Assembly (NCBI RefSeq): GCF_016919065.1
Contig: NZ_JAFFQA010000015.1
Location: forward strand, 1 to 64,000
Length of the DNA: 64,000 bases
Source of the DNA: Desulfobulbus rhabdoformis
GTDB lineage: Bacteria > Desulfobacterota > Desulfobulbia > Desulfobulbales > Desulfobulbaceae
Direction: 5' to 3'
Shown in pieces: positions 1 to 8,528 of the stretch (positions are counted from its first letter, which is position 1; every line of letters starts with the position of its first letter). Made by a program: the position numbers and the translations under genes. The notes below the pieces were generated by a model. That model was given only the letters and a program-made list of their open reading frames with translations, ran no database searches and was not told where the DNA came from.

Positions 1-41
1 GCCCCGCCCACCCTCTCTTCACGACGGAAGTGCTACCGATT

Positions 42-1094
42 ATGGAATTTGTACCCAAATGGATCGCCTGGGAGATCACCCGCCGTTGTAATTTACACTG
101 CGTCCACTGCCGTTCCTCCTCTGAGATGGAAGTGAATGGCCACCCTGACTTTTCCCTTGAAGAGGCCAAAAACATTCTTGACCAGATACACGCCTACGCC
201 AACCCGGTCATGGTCCTCTCCGGCGGAGAACCACTCTTGCGCGATGATGTCTTTGACATTGCCCGTTACGGCACCAGCCTGGGACTGCGCATGTGTATCG
301 CCACCAACGGCTCTCTGGTCACTCCGGAGGTCTGTCGGGAGATGAAAGACTCAGGGATCAAGATGGTCTCCATGAGCCTTGATGGTGCCACGGCAACGGT
401 GCATGATGATTTTCGCAATCAGCCCGGTGCCTATGAGGGCGTCATGAACGCCATTGAGCTTTTTAAAGAGTATGAGATTGATTTTCTGATCAATTCTTCC
501 TTTACTAAACGCAACAAGGCAGAGATTCCGCAACTCTATTCTCTGGTCAAGTCGCTGGGAGCCACGGCCTGGTATCTCTTTATGATTGTCCCCACCGGCC
601 GCGGCGAGGAAATCATGGAAGAGCTGATTCCGGCATCAGAATATGAGGATATACTCAACTGGCATTACGACATGGAAAAGGAGGAGGACGATCTGCTGGT
701 GCGCCCCACCTGTGCCCCCCAGTACTATCGTATTGTTCTCCAGCGAGCCAAGGCAGAAGGCGATCAGTTTAAGCGACGTAGCCTGAAGTTCTCCACCGGT
801 GGTTCCAAAGGTTGTCTTGCTGGCCAGCTGATCTGCCTGATCAATGTGGATGGGGACGTGCTCCCCTGCAGTTACTTTCCTCTCTCGGCAGGTAATCTCA
901 AAGAGCAGAGCTTTCAGGAAATCTGGGAAAAATCCCCGCTGATGCTCGACATGCGTAACTTCAAAGCCTACAAGGATAATTGTGGTCGCTGTGAGTATGT
1001 CAACGTCTGTGGAGGCTGCCGCGCCCGAGCCTACGCCGTCACCGGCGATTATATGGCGGGTGAGCCCTTCTGCGCCTATCAGCCACAGCGGTAA
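42..1094 (+). CDS. ahbD: Radical SAM haem synthase AhbD (Fe-coproporphyrin III to haem b)
   Basis: The N-terminus has the radical SAM cluster motif CNLHCVHC within '[19 protein letters not shown]', the AhbD form rather than the AhbC form. The C-terminal part carries the extra SPASM/twitch-type cysteines ([23 protein letters not shown], a final CAYQP) expected for auxiliary Fe-S clusters. AhbD oxidatively decarboxylates two propionates of iron-coproporphyrin III to give haem b, the last step of the siroheme-dependent route used by sulfate reducers and archaea. About 350 residues is normal for the family. I prefer ATG 42, with GGAAG upstream, over an in-frame GTG at 30. hemE follows 142 bp downstream on the same strand. 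A NirJ-type paralogue is the main alternative. Confidence 0.85.
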   Translation: MEFVPKWIAWEITRRCNLHCVHCRSSSEMEVNGHPDFSLEEAKNILDQIHAYANPVMVLSGGEPLLRDDVFDIARYGTSLGLRMCIATNGSLVTPEVCREMKDSGIKMVSMSLDGATATVHDDFRNQPGAYEGVMNAIELFKEYEIDFLINSSFTKRNKAEIPQLYSLVKSLGATAWYLFMIVPTGRGEEIMEELIPASEYEDILNWHYDMEKEEDDLLVRPTCAPQYYRIVLQRAKAEGDQFKRRSLKFSTGGSKGCLAGQLICLINVDGDVLPCSYFPLSAGNLKEQSFQEIWEKSPLMLDMRNFKAYKDNCGRCEYVNVCGGCRARAYAVTGDYMAGEPFCAYQPQR

Positions 1095-1236
1095 GAGTGG
1101 TGTACGTTCTCTGAGGTGTGCCTGTTCGCGAGCAATGCGTCCGTTACAATACGACGGATTCTGACTTCTGTTTTCAGGAGCCAGACCACCTTTATCAACC
1201 AACCGGCCCAGCCGACAACCCCCAAAGACAAACGCA

Positions 1237-2262
1237 ATGAATGACACCTTTCTTCAAGCCTGTCGAGGCAGCCGCACCGCATACACTCCCGTCTGGTTCA
1301 TGCGCCAGGCTGGCCGCTACCTGCCCGAATACCAGAAAGTACGGGGAAAAGTCAGCTTTCTTGAACTCTGCAAAACACCGGAGCTGGCCGCCGAGGTCAC
1401 TCATCAACCCATTGATCTCTTTGGCTTTGATGCAGCGATCCTCTTTTCCGATATTCTCATCCCCATGGAGGCGATGAACCTTGATCTAGCCTTTCACGAA
1501 GGCAAGGGGCCCATCTTTGCCAACCCCATTCGCGACCAGAGGGGGGTGGATGAGCTGATCGTTCCCGACCCGGATGAGACCATGCCCTTTGTCATGGAGA
1601 CCATTCGCCTCTTGCGGAGTTCACTGCAGGTTCCGCTGATAGGTTTTGCCGGTGCACCTTTTACCCTGGCCACGTACCTGATTGAAGGCGGCAGTTCAAA
1701 GGTCTTCCTCAACACCAAGCGTATGATGTTCCAGGCACCCGAACTCTACCACAACCTCATGGCCAAGATCACCGCCTGCACCAGTAAGTATCTGCAGGCT
1801 CAGGTCCGGGCTGGTGCCCAGGCTCTGCAGATGTTTGACTCCTGGGTCGGGATCCTGGCTCCTGAAGATTATAAAGAGTTTGCCCTGCCCTACGTACAAT
1901 CCATCATTGCCGACCTGCGGGCCATGACCGATATCCCGCTTATCTATTTCGCCAACAACGGCTCCACCCTCACCGACCTGACCACGACGGCGGGGGCAGA
2001 TGTGCTCGGCTTTGACTGGCGCCTGCCCATCGGTGAAGCGGTCAGGCGGGCGGGCAACCATGCCGTTCAAGGAAATATAGACCCGATCGCCCTCTTTCTG
2101 TCCCAGGCAAAACTTGAGGCGCGGATTCAATCCATGCTCGAGGAGGCCCGGGATGCCAAGGGATATATATTCAATCTGGGCCACGGCATTCTTCCGCAAA
2201 CGCCACCGGAGCAAGTGCGAATAGCGGTGGATGCGGTGCATCGGTTGAGCGCCCAAGCTTGA
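1237..2262 (+). CDS. hemE: Uroporphyrinogen decarboxylase HemE
   Basis: A 341-residue full-length UroD. Both family signatures are present: PVWFMRQAGRYLPEY near the N-terminus and GFAGAPFTLATYLIEG around residue 137. The substrate-binding aspartate lies in 'FSDI' and the C-terminal 'NLGHGILPQTPPE' histidine block is intact, so it is an orthodox enzyme and not a methyltransferase-like relative. It removes the four acetate carboxyls of uroporphyrinogen III to give coproporphyrinogen III in the cytoplasm. Its place beside ahbD is notable because the pure siroheme route does not need HemE. An HD-domain gene follows within about 10 bp, so they are probably co-transcribed. Confidence 0.97.
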   Translation: MNDTFLQACRGSRTAYTPVWFMRQAGRYLPEYQKVRGKVSFLELCKTPELAAEVTHQPIDLFGFDAAILFSDILIPMEAMNLDLAFHEGKGPIFANPIRDQRGVDELIVPDPDETMPFVMETIRLLRSSLQVPLIGFAGAPFTLATYLIEGGSSKVFLNTKRMMFQAPELYHNLMAKITACTSKYLQAQVRAGAQALQMFDSWVGILAPEDYKEFALPYVQSIIADLRAMTDIPLIYFANNGSTLTDLTTTAGADVLGFDWRLPIGEAVRRAGNHAVQGNIDPIALFLSQAKLEARIQSMLEEARDAKGYIFNLGHGILPQTPPEQVRIAVDAVHRLSAQA

Positions 2263-2272
2263 CCCCGTGAAA

Positions 2273-2845
2273 ATGGACCGTCCTGCCCAGATTCCTTCAC
2301 TTGCTGAGTGTATCAGCCTCATGGAGCAGTACGCCATGCTGGATAACATTCGCCACCACTCTCTGGTGGTGGCGCGTCTGGCCGCTCAGATTCAGCAAGG
2401 ACTGTCCGATTCCCCCCAAGCCACCTCTCCCACCAATCGTCAACTGGTTATCAGCGGTGCGCTGCTCCACGATATAGCCAAGACTCCCTGCCTCAACAGC
2501 AACTGCGACCACGCCAAAGAAGGAGGCAAGATCTGTCGCCAACACGGCTATTCTGAAATAGCCACCATTGTTGAACAACACGTTCTGCTCTGGGAGTATG
2601 AACCCAGCCGTTATGCCGAAGGGTGTTTTACCGAACGGGAGATCGTCTACTATGCCGACAAACGGGTCCGCCACCACTCGGTGGTGGGGTTGGATAAACG
2701 GTTGGACTACATATTAGAGCATTACGGTCGAGGCAATCCGGTTCTTCATCGGCTCATTCGTAAAAATTTTAAAAAATGCGTCATCCTGGAAGAATACCTC
2801 TTCCGTTTCCTCCCCTTTGCCCCCAACGAACTGGGACGGTACTAA
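2273..2845 (+). CDS. HD-domain phosphohydrolase, small
   Basis: A protein of about 190 residues with an HD metal-dependent phosphohydrolase fold: an early histidine in 'IRHHSLVVARLAA', then 'LLHDIAKT' (the HD dyad), a later 'HGYSEIATIVEQHV' helix and 'YADKRVRHHSVVGLDKRLDY'. This is the arrangement of small stand-alone HD proteins that hydrolyse nucleotides or phosphate esters. The substrate cannot be told from sequence. It follows hemE almost directly and is followed 18 bp later by a PAS protein. An in-frame GTG at 2267 is an equally possible start, and no clear ribosome site decides between them. Confidence 0.8.
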   Translation: MDRPAQIPSLAECISLMEQYAMLDNIRHHSLVVARLAAQIQQGLSDSPQATSPTNRQLVISGALLHDIAKTPCLNSNCDHAKEGGKICRQHGYSEIATIVEQHVLLWEYEPSRYAEGCFTEREIVYYADKRVRHHSVVGLDKRLDYILEHYGRGNPVLHRLIRKNFKKCVILEEYLFRFLPFAPNELGRY

Positions 2846-2863
2846 TCTGCTTAAGGAATCCGT

Positions 2864-3208
2864 ATGCAGCCCTCTTTTAATTGGATAAAGCACTACCCGG
2901 CCTCTGTCAGCGTCTGTGACACGCAAGGGATCATTGTTGCAATGAACCAGGCTGCCGCAAAGATGTTTACTAAAGACGGGGGGATGGCACTTGTCGGCAC
3001 CAGCCTCTATGCTTGCCATCCTGAGTCTGCCAATGTGATCATTCGTGGACTCATGGAGACTCAAACAAGCAACACCTATATCATAGAGCGCAAGGGTGTT
3101 CGCAAACTGGTGCACCAGGAACCCTGGTATGACCAGGAGAGCTTTGCCGGGCTGGTTGAAACGGTTATTGTGCTCCCCGCAGAGCTGGAAATTAAAAAGA
3201 GAGAGTAA
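2864..3208 (+). CDS. Stand-alone PAS-domain protein
   Basis: A 114-residue protein that is essentially one PAS fold: 'PASVSVCDTQGIIVAMNQAAAKMF' is the usual PAS core start, then a helix with 'LYACHPESANVI', then a strand-rich end ('VRKLVHQEPWYDQESFAGLVETVIVLP'). It has no output domain, signal peptide or membrane segment, so it would act as a cytoplasmic sensor or partner protein. The ATG follows AAGGA. The gene ends 6 bp before a molybdopterin oxidoreductase, which suggests that it senses or supports that enzyme. The ligand is unknown. Confidence 0.75.
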   Translation: MQPSFNWIKHYPASVSVCDTQGIIVAMNQAAAKMFTKDGGMALVGTSLYACHPESANVIIRGLMETQTSNTYIIERKGVRKLVHQEPWYDQESFAGLVETVIVLPAELEIKKRE

Positions 3209-3214
3209 CTCCCC

Positions 3215-5176
3215 ATGGTTCAATCGTCACCGACCACTAAAAAAATACCCACGACCTGTACCCGCGACTGCCCCAACACCTGCGGCTTGGTGGCTACTGT
3301 TGAACAGGGGAAAATCACCTCGCTGAAAGGTTCCCCTGCGCATCCCTACACCAAGGGCATTGCCTGCCACAAGACCAGAAAATTTATTGAACGGGTCTAT
3401 AGCCCCGAGCGCATCACCAGCCCCATGCTCAGGGATACATCCGGCTGGCATACGGTTTCCTGGGATAGAGCGCTGGATACCGTTGCTGAGCGCATACAGA
3501 AAATTTGTGCAGAAGACGGCCCAGAGGCCATCCTCTATTACCAGGGATACGGCGAGCGAACCGCACTCAAGCTGCTCAACAGCTATTTTTTTAACCTGCT
3601 GGGCGGGGTGACCACTCTGCGTGGTACGCTCTGTAGTGGCACGGGGATGGCAGCACAGAATCTGGATCTGGGGCACCGTATCTCCCATGATCCGCTGGAC
3701 CATTACAACTCCGGCTCCATGATCCTCTGGGCACGCAACCCGGCAGTGACCAACATCAGCCTGATGCCGGTTATCCGCGATATTCAAAATCGTGGCGGCC
3801 GCATCATCTCCATTGATCCCTACCGCACCCGCACGGCCCGCATTGCAGACCGCCATATTGCACCGGCTCCCGGTATGGATTGTTTTCTCGCCATGGCGGT
3901 GACTCAGGTCCTGTTTGCCAGAGGCGCAGAAGATACAGAGTTTCTCCGCGAGCACGCAATTCATGGCGCTCATTTTCGAGCAGATGTCGAAGCATTCAGC
4001 CTCGATGAACTCTGCAAGCGGGCTGATGTCAGCGTAGATGACGTCCTTTATATTGCGGAAACGCTCATCACCTGCAAGCCCACCTCTATATTATTGGGCT
4101 GGGGGCTGCACCGACACAGAGATGCCCATTACGGCATTCGAGCAATTGACGCGCTGGCAGCCATCTCCGGCAACATCGGTGTACAGGGGGGAGGAGTGAG
4201 CCAGGGGTTTGAGGAATACGGCCCCTATGACCAACAATACTGGGGCAATGCGCTCAACCCGGAACGGCGTACCTTGCTCATGCCTAAAATTGGGGAAGAA
4301 TTACTGCACACCCAAAACCCTAAAATTCGCATGGCCTTTATTACCGCAGCCAATCCTGTCTGCAGCGCCCCCAATTCAAACAAGGTGGCAGATGCGCTCA
4401 AGCAAACTGAGTTTGTGGTCTATGGGGGGCATTTCCTGGATGACACGGCAGAGCTTGCTCATGTTTTCTTACCGGCGACCACCTTTTTAGAAGAAGACGA
4501 TGTCATGGCCAGCTATGGGCATAATTATGTCGGCCCGGTGAATAAGGCGATTGAACCGGTGGGCGAAGCCCGCTGTGATTTTCACATGTTCTTCGAACTG
4601 GCCAAGCGCTTTGATTTTGCAGAAAGGTTTTGCAGAAAAACTACGGACTGGCTCAGTGATATTTGCCGCCCCATTCAAGAGGCAGGCTGCTCGCTTGCTC
4701 GTCTCAAAGAAGGGGCCTTTCGCCTTCCCGAACCCATGGCCCCGTACCTGGATAAAAAATTCCCCACTCCCTCGGGGAAATTTGAATTCATGACTGACTT
4801 TGCGCCAGAGAAGCTTCAATCGGGAAATGCAAAATTCCCGTACAGCCTTTTAACCATTGCCGGTTTCGACCATATCTGCTCGGAGCGCAGCCTGGGCGAA
4901 CATGCCCAGCTTGCCGAGGTGCTCGTGCAAACGACCGAGGCCAGACGACTGGGGCTTCATGATGGAGAACGCGTCCGCCTGATAAGTGAAGTGGGCAGTA
5001 TGGAAGTCATCTTGCGGACTGATGAAAACCTACGCACCGACTGTGTGGTGGCTGAACGAGGAGGATGGATCAAGGCTGGACACGGTTTTAACCAAATCAC
5101 CCACGATATCAGCAGCACCATCGGCCAAGGGACCCCGTTTTACGAAACTCGGGTTACTCTGGAACCGGTGGGCTAG
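3215..5176 (+). CDS. Molybdopterin oxidoreductase, cytoplasmic, DMSO reductase family
   Basis: A 653-residue catalytic subunit of the DMSO reductase family. The N-terminal [4Fe-4S] motif is CTRDCPNTCGL followed by 'GIACHKT'. Next come the molybdopterin-binding domains: 'ILYYQGYGERTALKLLN', 'LRGTLCSGTGMAAQNLDLGH' with a candidate Mo-ligand cysteine, 'ILWARNPAVTNISLMP', 'IISIDPYRTRTARIADRHIAPAPGMDCFLAMA' and 'FLPATTFLEEDDV'. The C-terminal molydopterin dinucleotide domain ends the protein ('GERVRLISEVGSMEVILR'). There is no twin-arginine signal, so it is cytoplasmic. No iron-sulfur or membrane subunit adjoins it. The subgroup (formate, thiosulfate, other) cannot be assigned from sequence alone. 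Confidence 0.9.
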   Translation: MVQSSPTTKKIPTTCTRDCPNTCGLVATVEQGKITSLKGSPAHPYTKGIACHKTRKFIERVYSPERITSPMLRDTSGWHTVSWDRALDTVAERIQKICAEDGPEAILYYQGYGERTALKLLNSYFFNLLGGVTTLRGTLCSGTGMAAQNLDLGHRISHDPLDHYNSGSMILWARNPAVTNISLMPVIRDIQNRGGRIISIDPYRTRTARIADRHIAPAPGMDCFLAMAVTQVLFARGAEDTEFLREHAIHGAHFRADVEAFSLDELCKRADVSVDDVLYIAETLITCKPTSILLGWGLHRHRDAHYGIRAIDALAAISGNIGVQGGGVSQGFEEYGPYDQQYWGNALNPERRTLLMPKIGEELLHTQNPKIRMAFITAANPVCSAPNSNKVADALKQTEFVVYGGHFLDDTAELAHVFLPATTFLEEDDVMASYGHNYVGPVNKAIEPVGEARCDFHMFFELAKRFDFAERFCRKTTDWLSDICRPIQEAGCSLARLKEGAFRLPEPMAPYLDKKFPTPSGKFEFMTDFAPEKLQSGNAKFPYSLLTIAGFDHICSERSLGEHAQLAEVLVQTTEARRLGLHDGERVRLISEVGSMEVILRTDENLRTDCVVAERGGWIKAGHGFNQITHDISSTIGQGTPFYETRVTLEPVG

Positions 5177-5205
5177 TGTCTATTCAGAAAAACTCCCTCT
5201 CGCCT

Positions 5206-5685
5206 ATGAATAAGACCACCTACATTTACAACTCCAAAACAGCGGTGGTGTTGCTGCTCACCATCGCCTTGCTTTTCATTGGTATAGGCCTATACCTGCT
5301 TGCGACCGAAGGCTCCGCGCCAGCCAACTGGGCGGTGGTGGTTTTGTTTTCAGCAGCTGGGCTGGTTTTTCTGCGCCAACTCTTTGATAAACGCCCTCGC
5401 ATTATTATCGATATGGAGGGAATTGAAGATAGAAAGCTCAAGGGCGTTGGAAAAATTCTCTGGCAGGACATCGAAAACGCCTACATCAAACGCATGCGTG
5501 GCATAGCCTTTATCTGTCTTGAGCTTCATGATCCCGAAAAATACACCACCTCCAAGGGGACTTTGCAAAAAGGTCTCCAAAAAGCCGATGGCCTCCTGGG
5601 CATCACGCCGCTCATTATTACCACATCCTATGCAGATAAGAGTGAACAGGAGATATTAGAACTCATTAAAGCCCACCTCGTTTAA
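5206..5685 (+). CDS. Small membrane protein resembling the STM3941 family
   Basis: About 159 residues with two closely spaced transmembrane helices ('TAVVLLLTIALLFIGIGLYLL' and 'WAVVVLFSAAGLVFLRQLF') and then a soluble domain with 'PRIIIDMEGIEDR', 'ILWQDIENAYIKR' and 'FICLELHDPEKY'. This layout, starting 'YIYNSKT', recalls the uncharacterised STM3941 family; I recognise the pattern but cannot verify it. The chosen ATG gives the family-like start. An in-frame GTG at 5176 overlaps the stop of the upstream oxidoreductase and would add 10 residues. Function unknown. Confidence 0.7.
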   Translation: MNKTTYIYNSKTAVVLLLTIALLFIGIGLYLLATEGSAPANWAVVVLFSAAGLVFLRQLFDKRPRIIIDMEGIEDRKLKGVGKILWQDIENAYIKRMRGIAFICLELHDPEKYTTSKGTLQKGLQKADGLLGITPLIITTSYADKSEQEILELIKAHLV

Positions 5686-5690
5686 TTTCT

Positions 5691-5722
5691 CCAGAATCCG
5701 ATGAATGCTCACGGATTCAGGT
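5691..5722. repeat. Dispersed hairpin repeat, copy 1
   Basis: An imperfect inverted repeat lies just past the stop of the membrane protein gene (GAATCCG at 5694-5700, CGGATTC at 5712-5718). Its 16-base stretch 5706-5721 is the exact reverse complement of 18107-18122 in copy 2. Both sit in intergenic DNA and fold into hairpins. The rest of the 5686-5934 gap shows nothing else I can name. Confidence 0.55.
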
Positions 5723-5934
5723 TTCTTTTCCCCTTCTCGGCCCCCATTTCTGGCCCGGTTGAACGGCACACTCCTGGCATACGCAGAAGAAAGGCTCCAT
5801 CTAGTCAAAATCACTCCATTCCTTGACAGCATTGGGGGGCCGGGTATACTCAAAAGCAAGAATTTATCTTTTGCTTCTCTCTTCAGTGGCGCCTTGCCGC
5901 CCATGCAAAATCATCAATAACGAACGAGTCCACT

Positions 5935-6996
5935 ATGACGAACCGGTTTTTTGCCTTCTTCGCCGCCTTTACCTTTCTGCTGCTGACCTTTGTCACCACA
6001 GCCCCTGCTGAAAACATTGCAAAAACTGGTTCCGGGTCACGCTACATTCGCATGGCCCACAACTTTTTCGTGTTCTATGATCCCACAACAACCATGGATG
6101 TCCCCTATAAGGACACAGGGCTGACTCGAATCGAGGCGCAGAAGTACATCCTTGAAAAAAGTAATGCCTCCCTGCCGCCTCTCAACTGGCAGGCCGGTCT
6201 GTATCCGCACTGGAAAGGAGAGCTTTGGTTGCCAGGATCCCCCATGGCTTTCAAACCCTATTATCGCTTCCATAATTACCAGCAGGATGGTTTTGCCCAG
6301 GCCATAGAGGAACTGCCCACCGTCCCCCAAAGCCCGCCCATGCTCCAGACCGGGCTGATGAAACTCGAACACCTGCTGGGACTGCCGGGACGAACAGAAA
6401 TTTTTCTCTTCTCCGATGGCAAACACATGACCTACCCCGGGCTTGAACCACAGCCACTTAAAGAGGCCAAGCTCCTGGCCAGTCGCTACGATATTTGCCT
6501 CAACATTGTCTCCAGCGCACAAACAGCAAAAGACCGGCAGTTGCTTGAAGATATTGCCGCAGTGAACAGCTGCTCCCAGGTTATTGATTTTGATACCGCC
6601 TTTGCTCACCCCGAGCATCTTTTTGGTAAACTCTACATGGATACCTGGGGGCAAGGGTTCAGCAATATTCTCTTTGATTTCGACAAATCCTTTATCCGCA
6701 AACAACACTACAGCCAGCTGAACAGCCTTGGGCGTATGCTTCAGGGAACTCCAGAGCTCTACGTGGTGCTCTCAGGTTTTTGCGACAGCATAGGATCAGA
6801 ACGGTATAACATCGGGCTTTCCCAACGTCGGGCAGAGAGCGTGCAGCGCTACCTCCAGAAACACTTTGGGATTTCGAAAAACCGCATTCTCCTCTACTGG
6901 TACGGCTATGCCAATCCCGTGGCCACCAATACAACTCCTGAGGGGCGTCAGCTCAACCGCAGGGTAACCATTGTCTTGCGCGGTTCGGGCAAGTAA
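5935..6996 (+). CDS. Secreted protein with VWA-like region and C-terminal OmpA domain
   Basis: 353 residues. An N-terminal signal peptide ('FFAFFAAFTFLLLTFVTTAPA') is followed by a middle region with 'TEIFLFSDGKHMTYPGL', reminiscent of a von Willebrand A-type fold (the DxSxS site is not complete). The last 120 residues are a clear OmpA/Pal-type peptidoglycan-binding domain: 'ILFDFDKSFIRKQHYSQLNSLGRML', 'LSGFCDSIGSERYNIGLSQRRAESVQRYL' and 'NRRVTIVL'. It should be periplasmic or outer-membrane associated and contact the cell wall. It lies 15 bp before a beta-CASP nuclease gene, with no evident functional link. Confidence 0.85.
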   Translation: MTNRFFAFFAAFTFLLLTFVTTAPAENIAKTGSGSRYIRMAHNFFVFYDPTTTMDVPYKDTGLTRIEAQKYILEKSNASLPPLNWQAGLYPHWKGELWLPGSPMAFKPYYRFHNYQQDGFAQAIEELPTVPQSPPMLQTGLMKLEHLLGLPGRTEIFLFSDGKHMTYPGLEPQPLKEAKLLASRYDICLNIVSSAQTAKDRQLLEDIAAVNSCSQVIDFDTAFAHPEHLFGKLYMDTWGQGFSNILFDFDKSFIRKQHYSQLNSLGRMLQGTPELYVVLSGFCDSIGSERYNIGLSQRRAESVQRYLQKHFGISKNRILLYWYGYANPVATNTTPEGRQLNRRVTIVLRGSGK

Positions 6997-7011
6997 TTTT
7001 TCTAAAAACGT

Positions 7012-8397
7012 ATGCAAATCACATTTCACGGAGCCGCGCGTAACGTCACCGGCTCCTGCCATCTGGTGGAATGCGGGCCCACCCGTATTCTTATCGACTG
7101 CGGCCTCTATCAGGGGCGCCGCGAGCTTGACGAGGAAAATCATAACGATTTTGGCTTTGACCCGGCCAGCATCGATTATCTCCTGCTCACCCACGCTCAC
7201 CTGGACCACTGTGGACGGCTCCCCCTGCTCTACCGACGCGGATTTCGCGGAAAAATCCTGACCACCGGAGCGACCCGGGAACTCACCCGCCTGGTCTTGC
7301 TGGATTCTGCCCGCATCCAGGAAGAGGAGGCACGTTACCGCAACTATAAGGCAAGCAAACGTCGGCAACATAAGATCATCGAACCACTCTACAACACGTT
7401 AGATGCGCTCAACGCCCTGGAATGCTTCGCCCCTCCCGTCCCCTTTGACAGAGAGCAGGAACTCGGCCCATCGGTTCGGGCAACCTTTTATGAGGCGGGC
7501 CATATTCTGGGTTCAGCCTCTATTTTACTGAAACTGGAAGAAGGGGAAAGGCAACGAAAGGTTCTTTTTTCAGGAGACCTGGGCTATGACGGACGCGCCA
7601 TTCTTCCGGATCCCGCCACCCCGCCCCGTGCAGATGTGGTTGTCATGGAGAGCACCTATGGAAACCGCCTGCATAAGCAGCTCTCCCCTTCAATCGATGA
7701 GCTTTACCTGGCCATCAACACCACCATCAAACGAAACGGCAACGTCCTCATTCCCAGTTTTGCCCTGGAGCGTACCCAGGAGATTCTCTATTACCTGCGG
7801 GAAGGAATTGAAGGAGGTCTGTTACCGCAACACCTGCCTGTTTATCTCGACTCCCCCATGGCCATCTCCGCAACCCAGATTTTTCGCAACCATCCAGAAT
7901 GTTTTGACGAGGAAACCTGGGCTGTGATTAATGAAGGGGCAGACCCCTTTGAACTTCCCGCCCTGCATATAACCCGCGATACCGCCGATTCCATGGCACT
8001 GAAAAATGTTCAAGGATCCGTCATTATTGCAGGATCGGGCATGTGTACCGGTGGGCGCATTCGGCACCACCTGCGCCATAATCTCTGGCGTAAGGAAGCT
8101 GCTGTCGTCTTTGTCGGCTATGCAGCAGGCGGCACCCTTGCGCGACGTATTATCAACGAGGAGGAGGTTGTGCGGGTCCTGCATGACGAGGTGGAGGTAA
8201 ACGCCGATATCTACACGATTGGTGGCTTTTCCGCCCATGCCGACCAGGCCGAACTCATTGCCTGGCACGCCCAGACCGGTACTCCAGAAAAGACCTTTCT
8301 CGTACACGGTGAGTTAGAATCCATGGAGGCGCTGGCCCCACATCTCCAAGAGACGATCGTCGAAATGCCTGAGCTGCATCAAACCGTACCACTCTAA
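7012..8397 (+). CDS. Beta-CASP metallo-beta-lactamase RNA nuclease (CPSF/Ysh1-like)
   Basis: 461 residues with the full metallo-beta-lactamase/beta-CASP series: 'GAARNVTGSCHLVECG', zinc motif 'LTHAHLDHCGRLP', 'AGHILGSASI', 'LFSGDLGY', 'MESTYGNRLH', then the beta-CASP insert ('LIPSFALERTQEILYYL', 'VYLDSPMAISAT'), 'IIAGSGMCTGGRIRHHL', and C-terminal 'GFSAHADQAELIAWH' and 'FLVHGE'. Such proteins are Zn-dependent endo- or exoribonucleases, related to CPSF73 and to bacterial proteins annotated as RNA-processing exonucleases. The RNA substrate in this organism is unknown. Cytoplasmic. Confidence 0.93.
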   Translation: MQITFHGAARNVTGSCHLVECGPTRILIDCGLYQGRRELDEENHNDFGFDPASIDYLLLTHAHLDHCGRLPLLYRRGFRGKILTTGATRELTRLVLLDSARIQEEEARYRNYKASKRRQHKIIEPLYNTLDALNALECFAPPVPFDREQELGPSVRATFYEAGHILGSASILLKLEEGERQRKVLFSGDLGYDGRAILPDPATPPRADVVVMESTYGNRLHKQLSPSIDELYLAINTTIKRNGNVLIPSFALERTQEILYYLREGIEGGLLPQHLPVYLDSPMAISATQIFRNHPECFDEETWAVINEGADPFELPALHITRDTADSMALKNVQGSVIIAGSGMCTGGRIRHHLRHNLWRKEAAVVFVGYAAGGTLARRIINEEEVVRVLHDEVEVNADIYTIGGFSAHADQAELIAWHAQTGTPEKTFLVHGELESMEALAPHLQETIVEMPELHQTVPL

Positions 8398-8496
8398 CAC
8401 CAATTTCTTCTCCGATTTGAACGTCACACCTTTCCCCACACTAGCGGGCGATCTCCAAAGATTGTCCAGTCAAGAGGGATTGGAAAATTTCCCCAG

Positions 8497-8523
8497 CCCC
8501 CTATCATTCTTTTTTTAGGGGGG
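8497..8523. terminator. Weak hairpin between convergent genes
   Basis: CCCCCTA (8497-8503) pairs with TAGGGGG (8516-8522), with a T-rich loop. It sits between the converging nuclease and sigma-54 regulator genes, so a shared terminator is plausible. The usual T-run after the stem is missing on both strands, which keeps confidence low. Confidence 0.4.
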
Positions 8524-8528
8524 TCACC

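Noticed and set aside
1095-1236. Possible third copy of the hairpin repeat near GACGGATTCTG
   Set aside because: Only a few bases match the core and no stable hairpin forms.
3227-3973. A 248-residue frame on the minus strand
   Set aside because: It is a shadow of the molybdopterin oxidoreductase gene with no family features or ribosome site.
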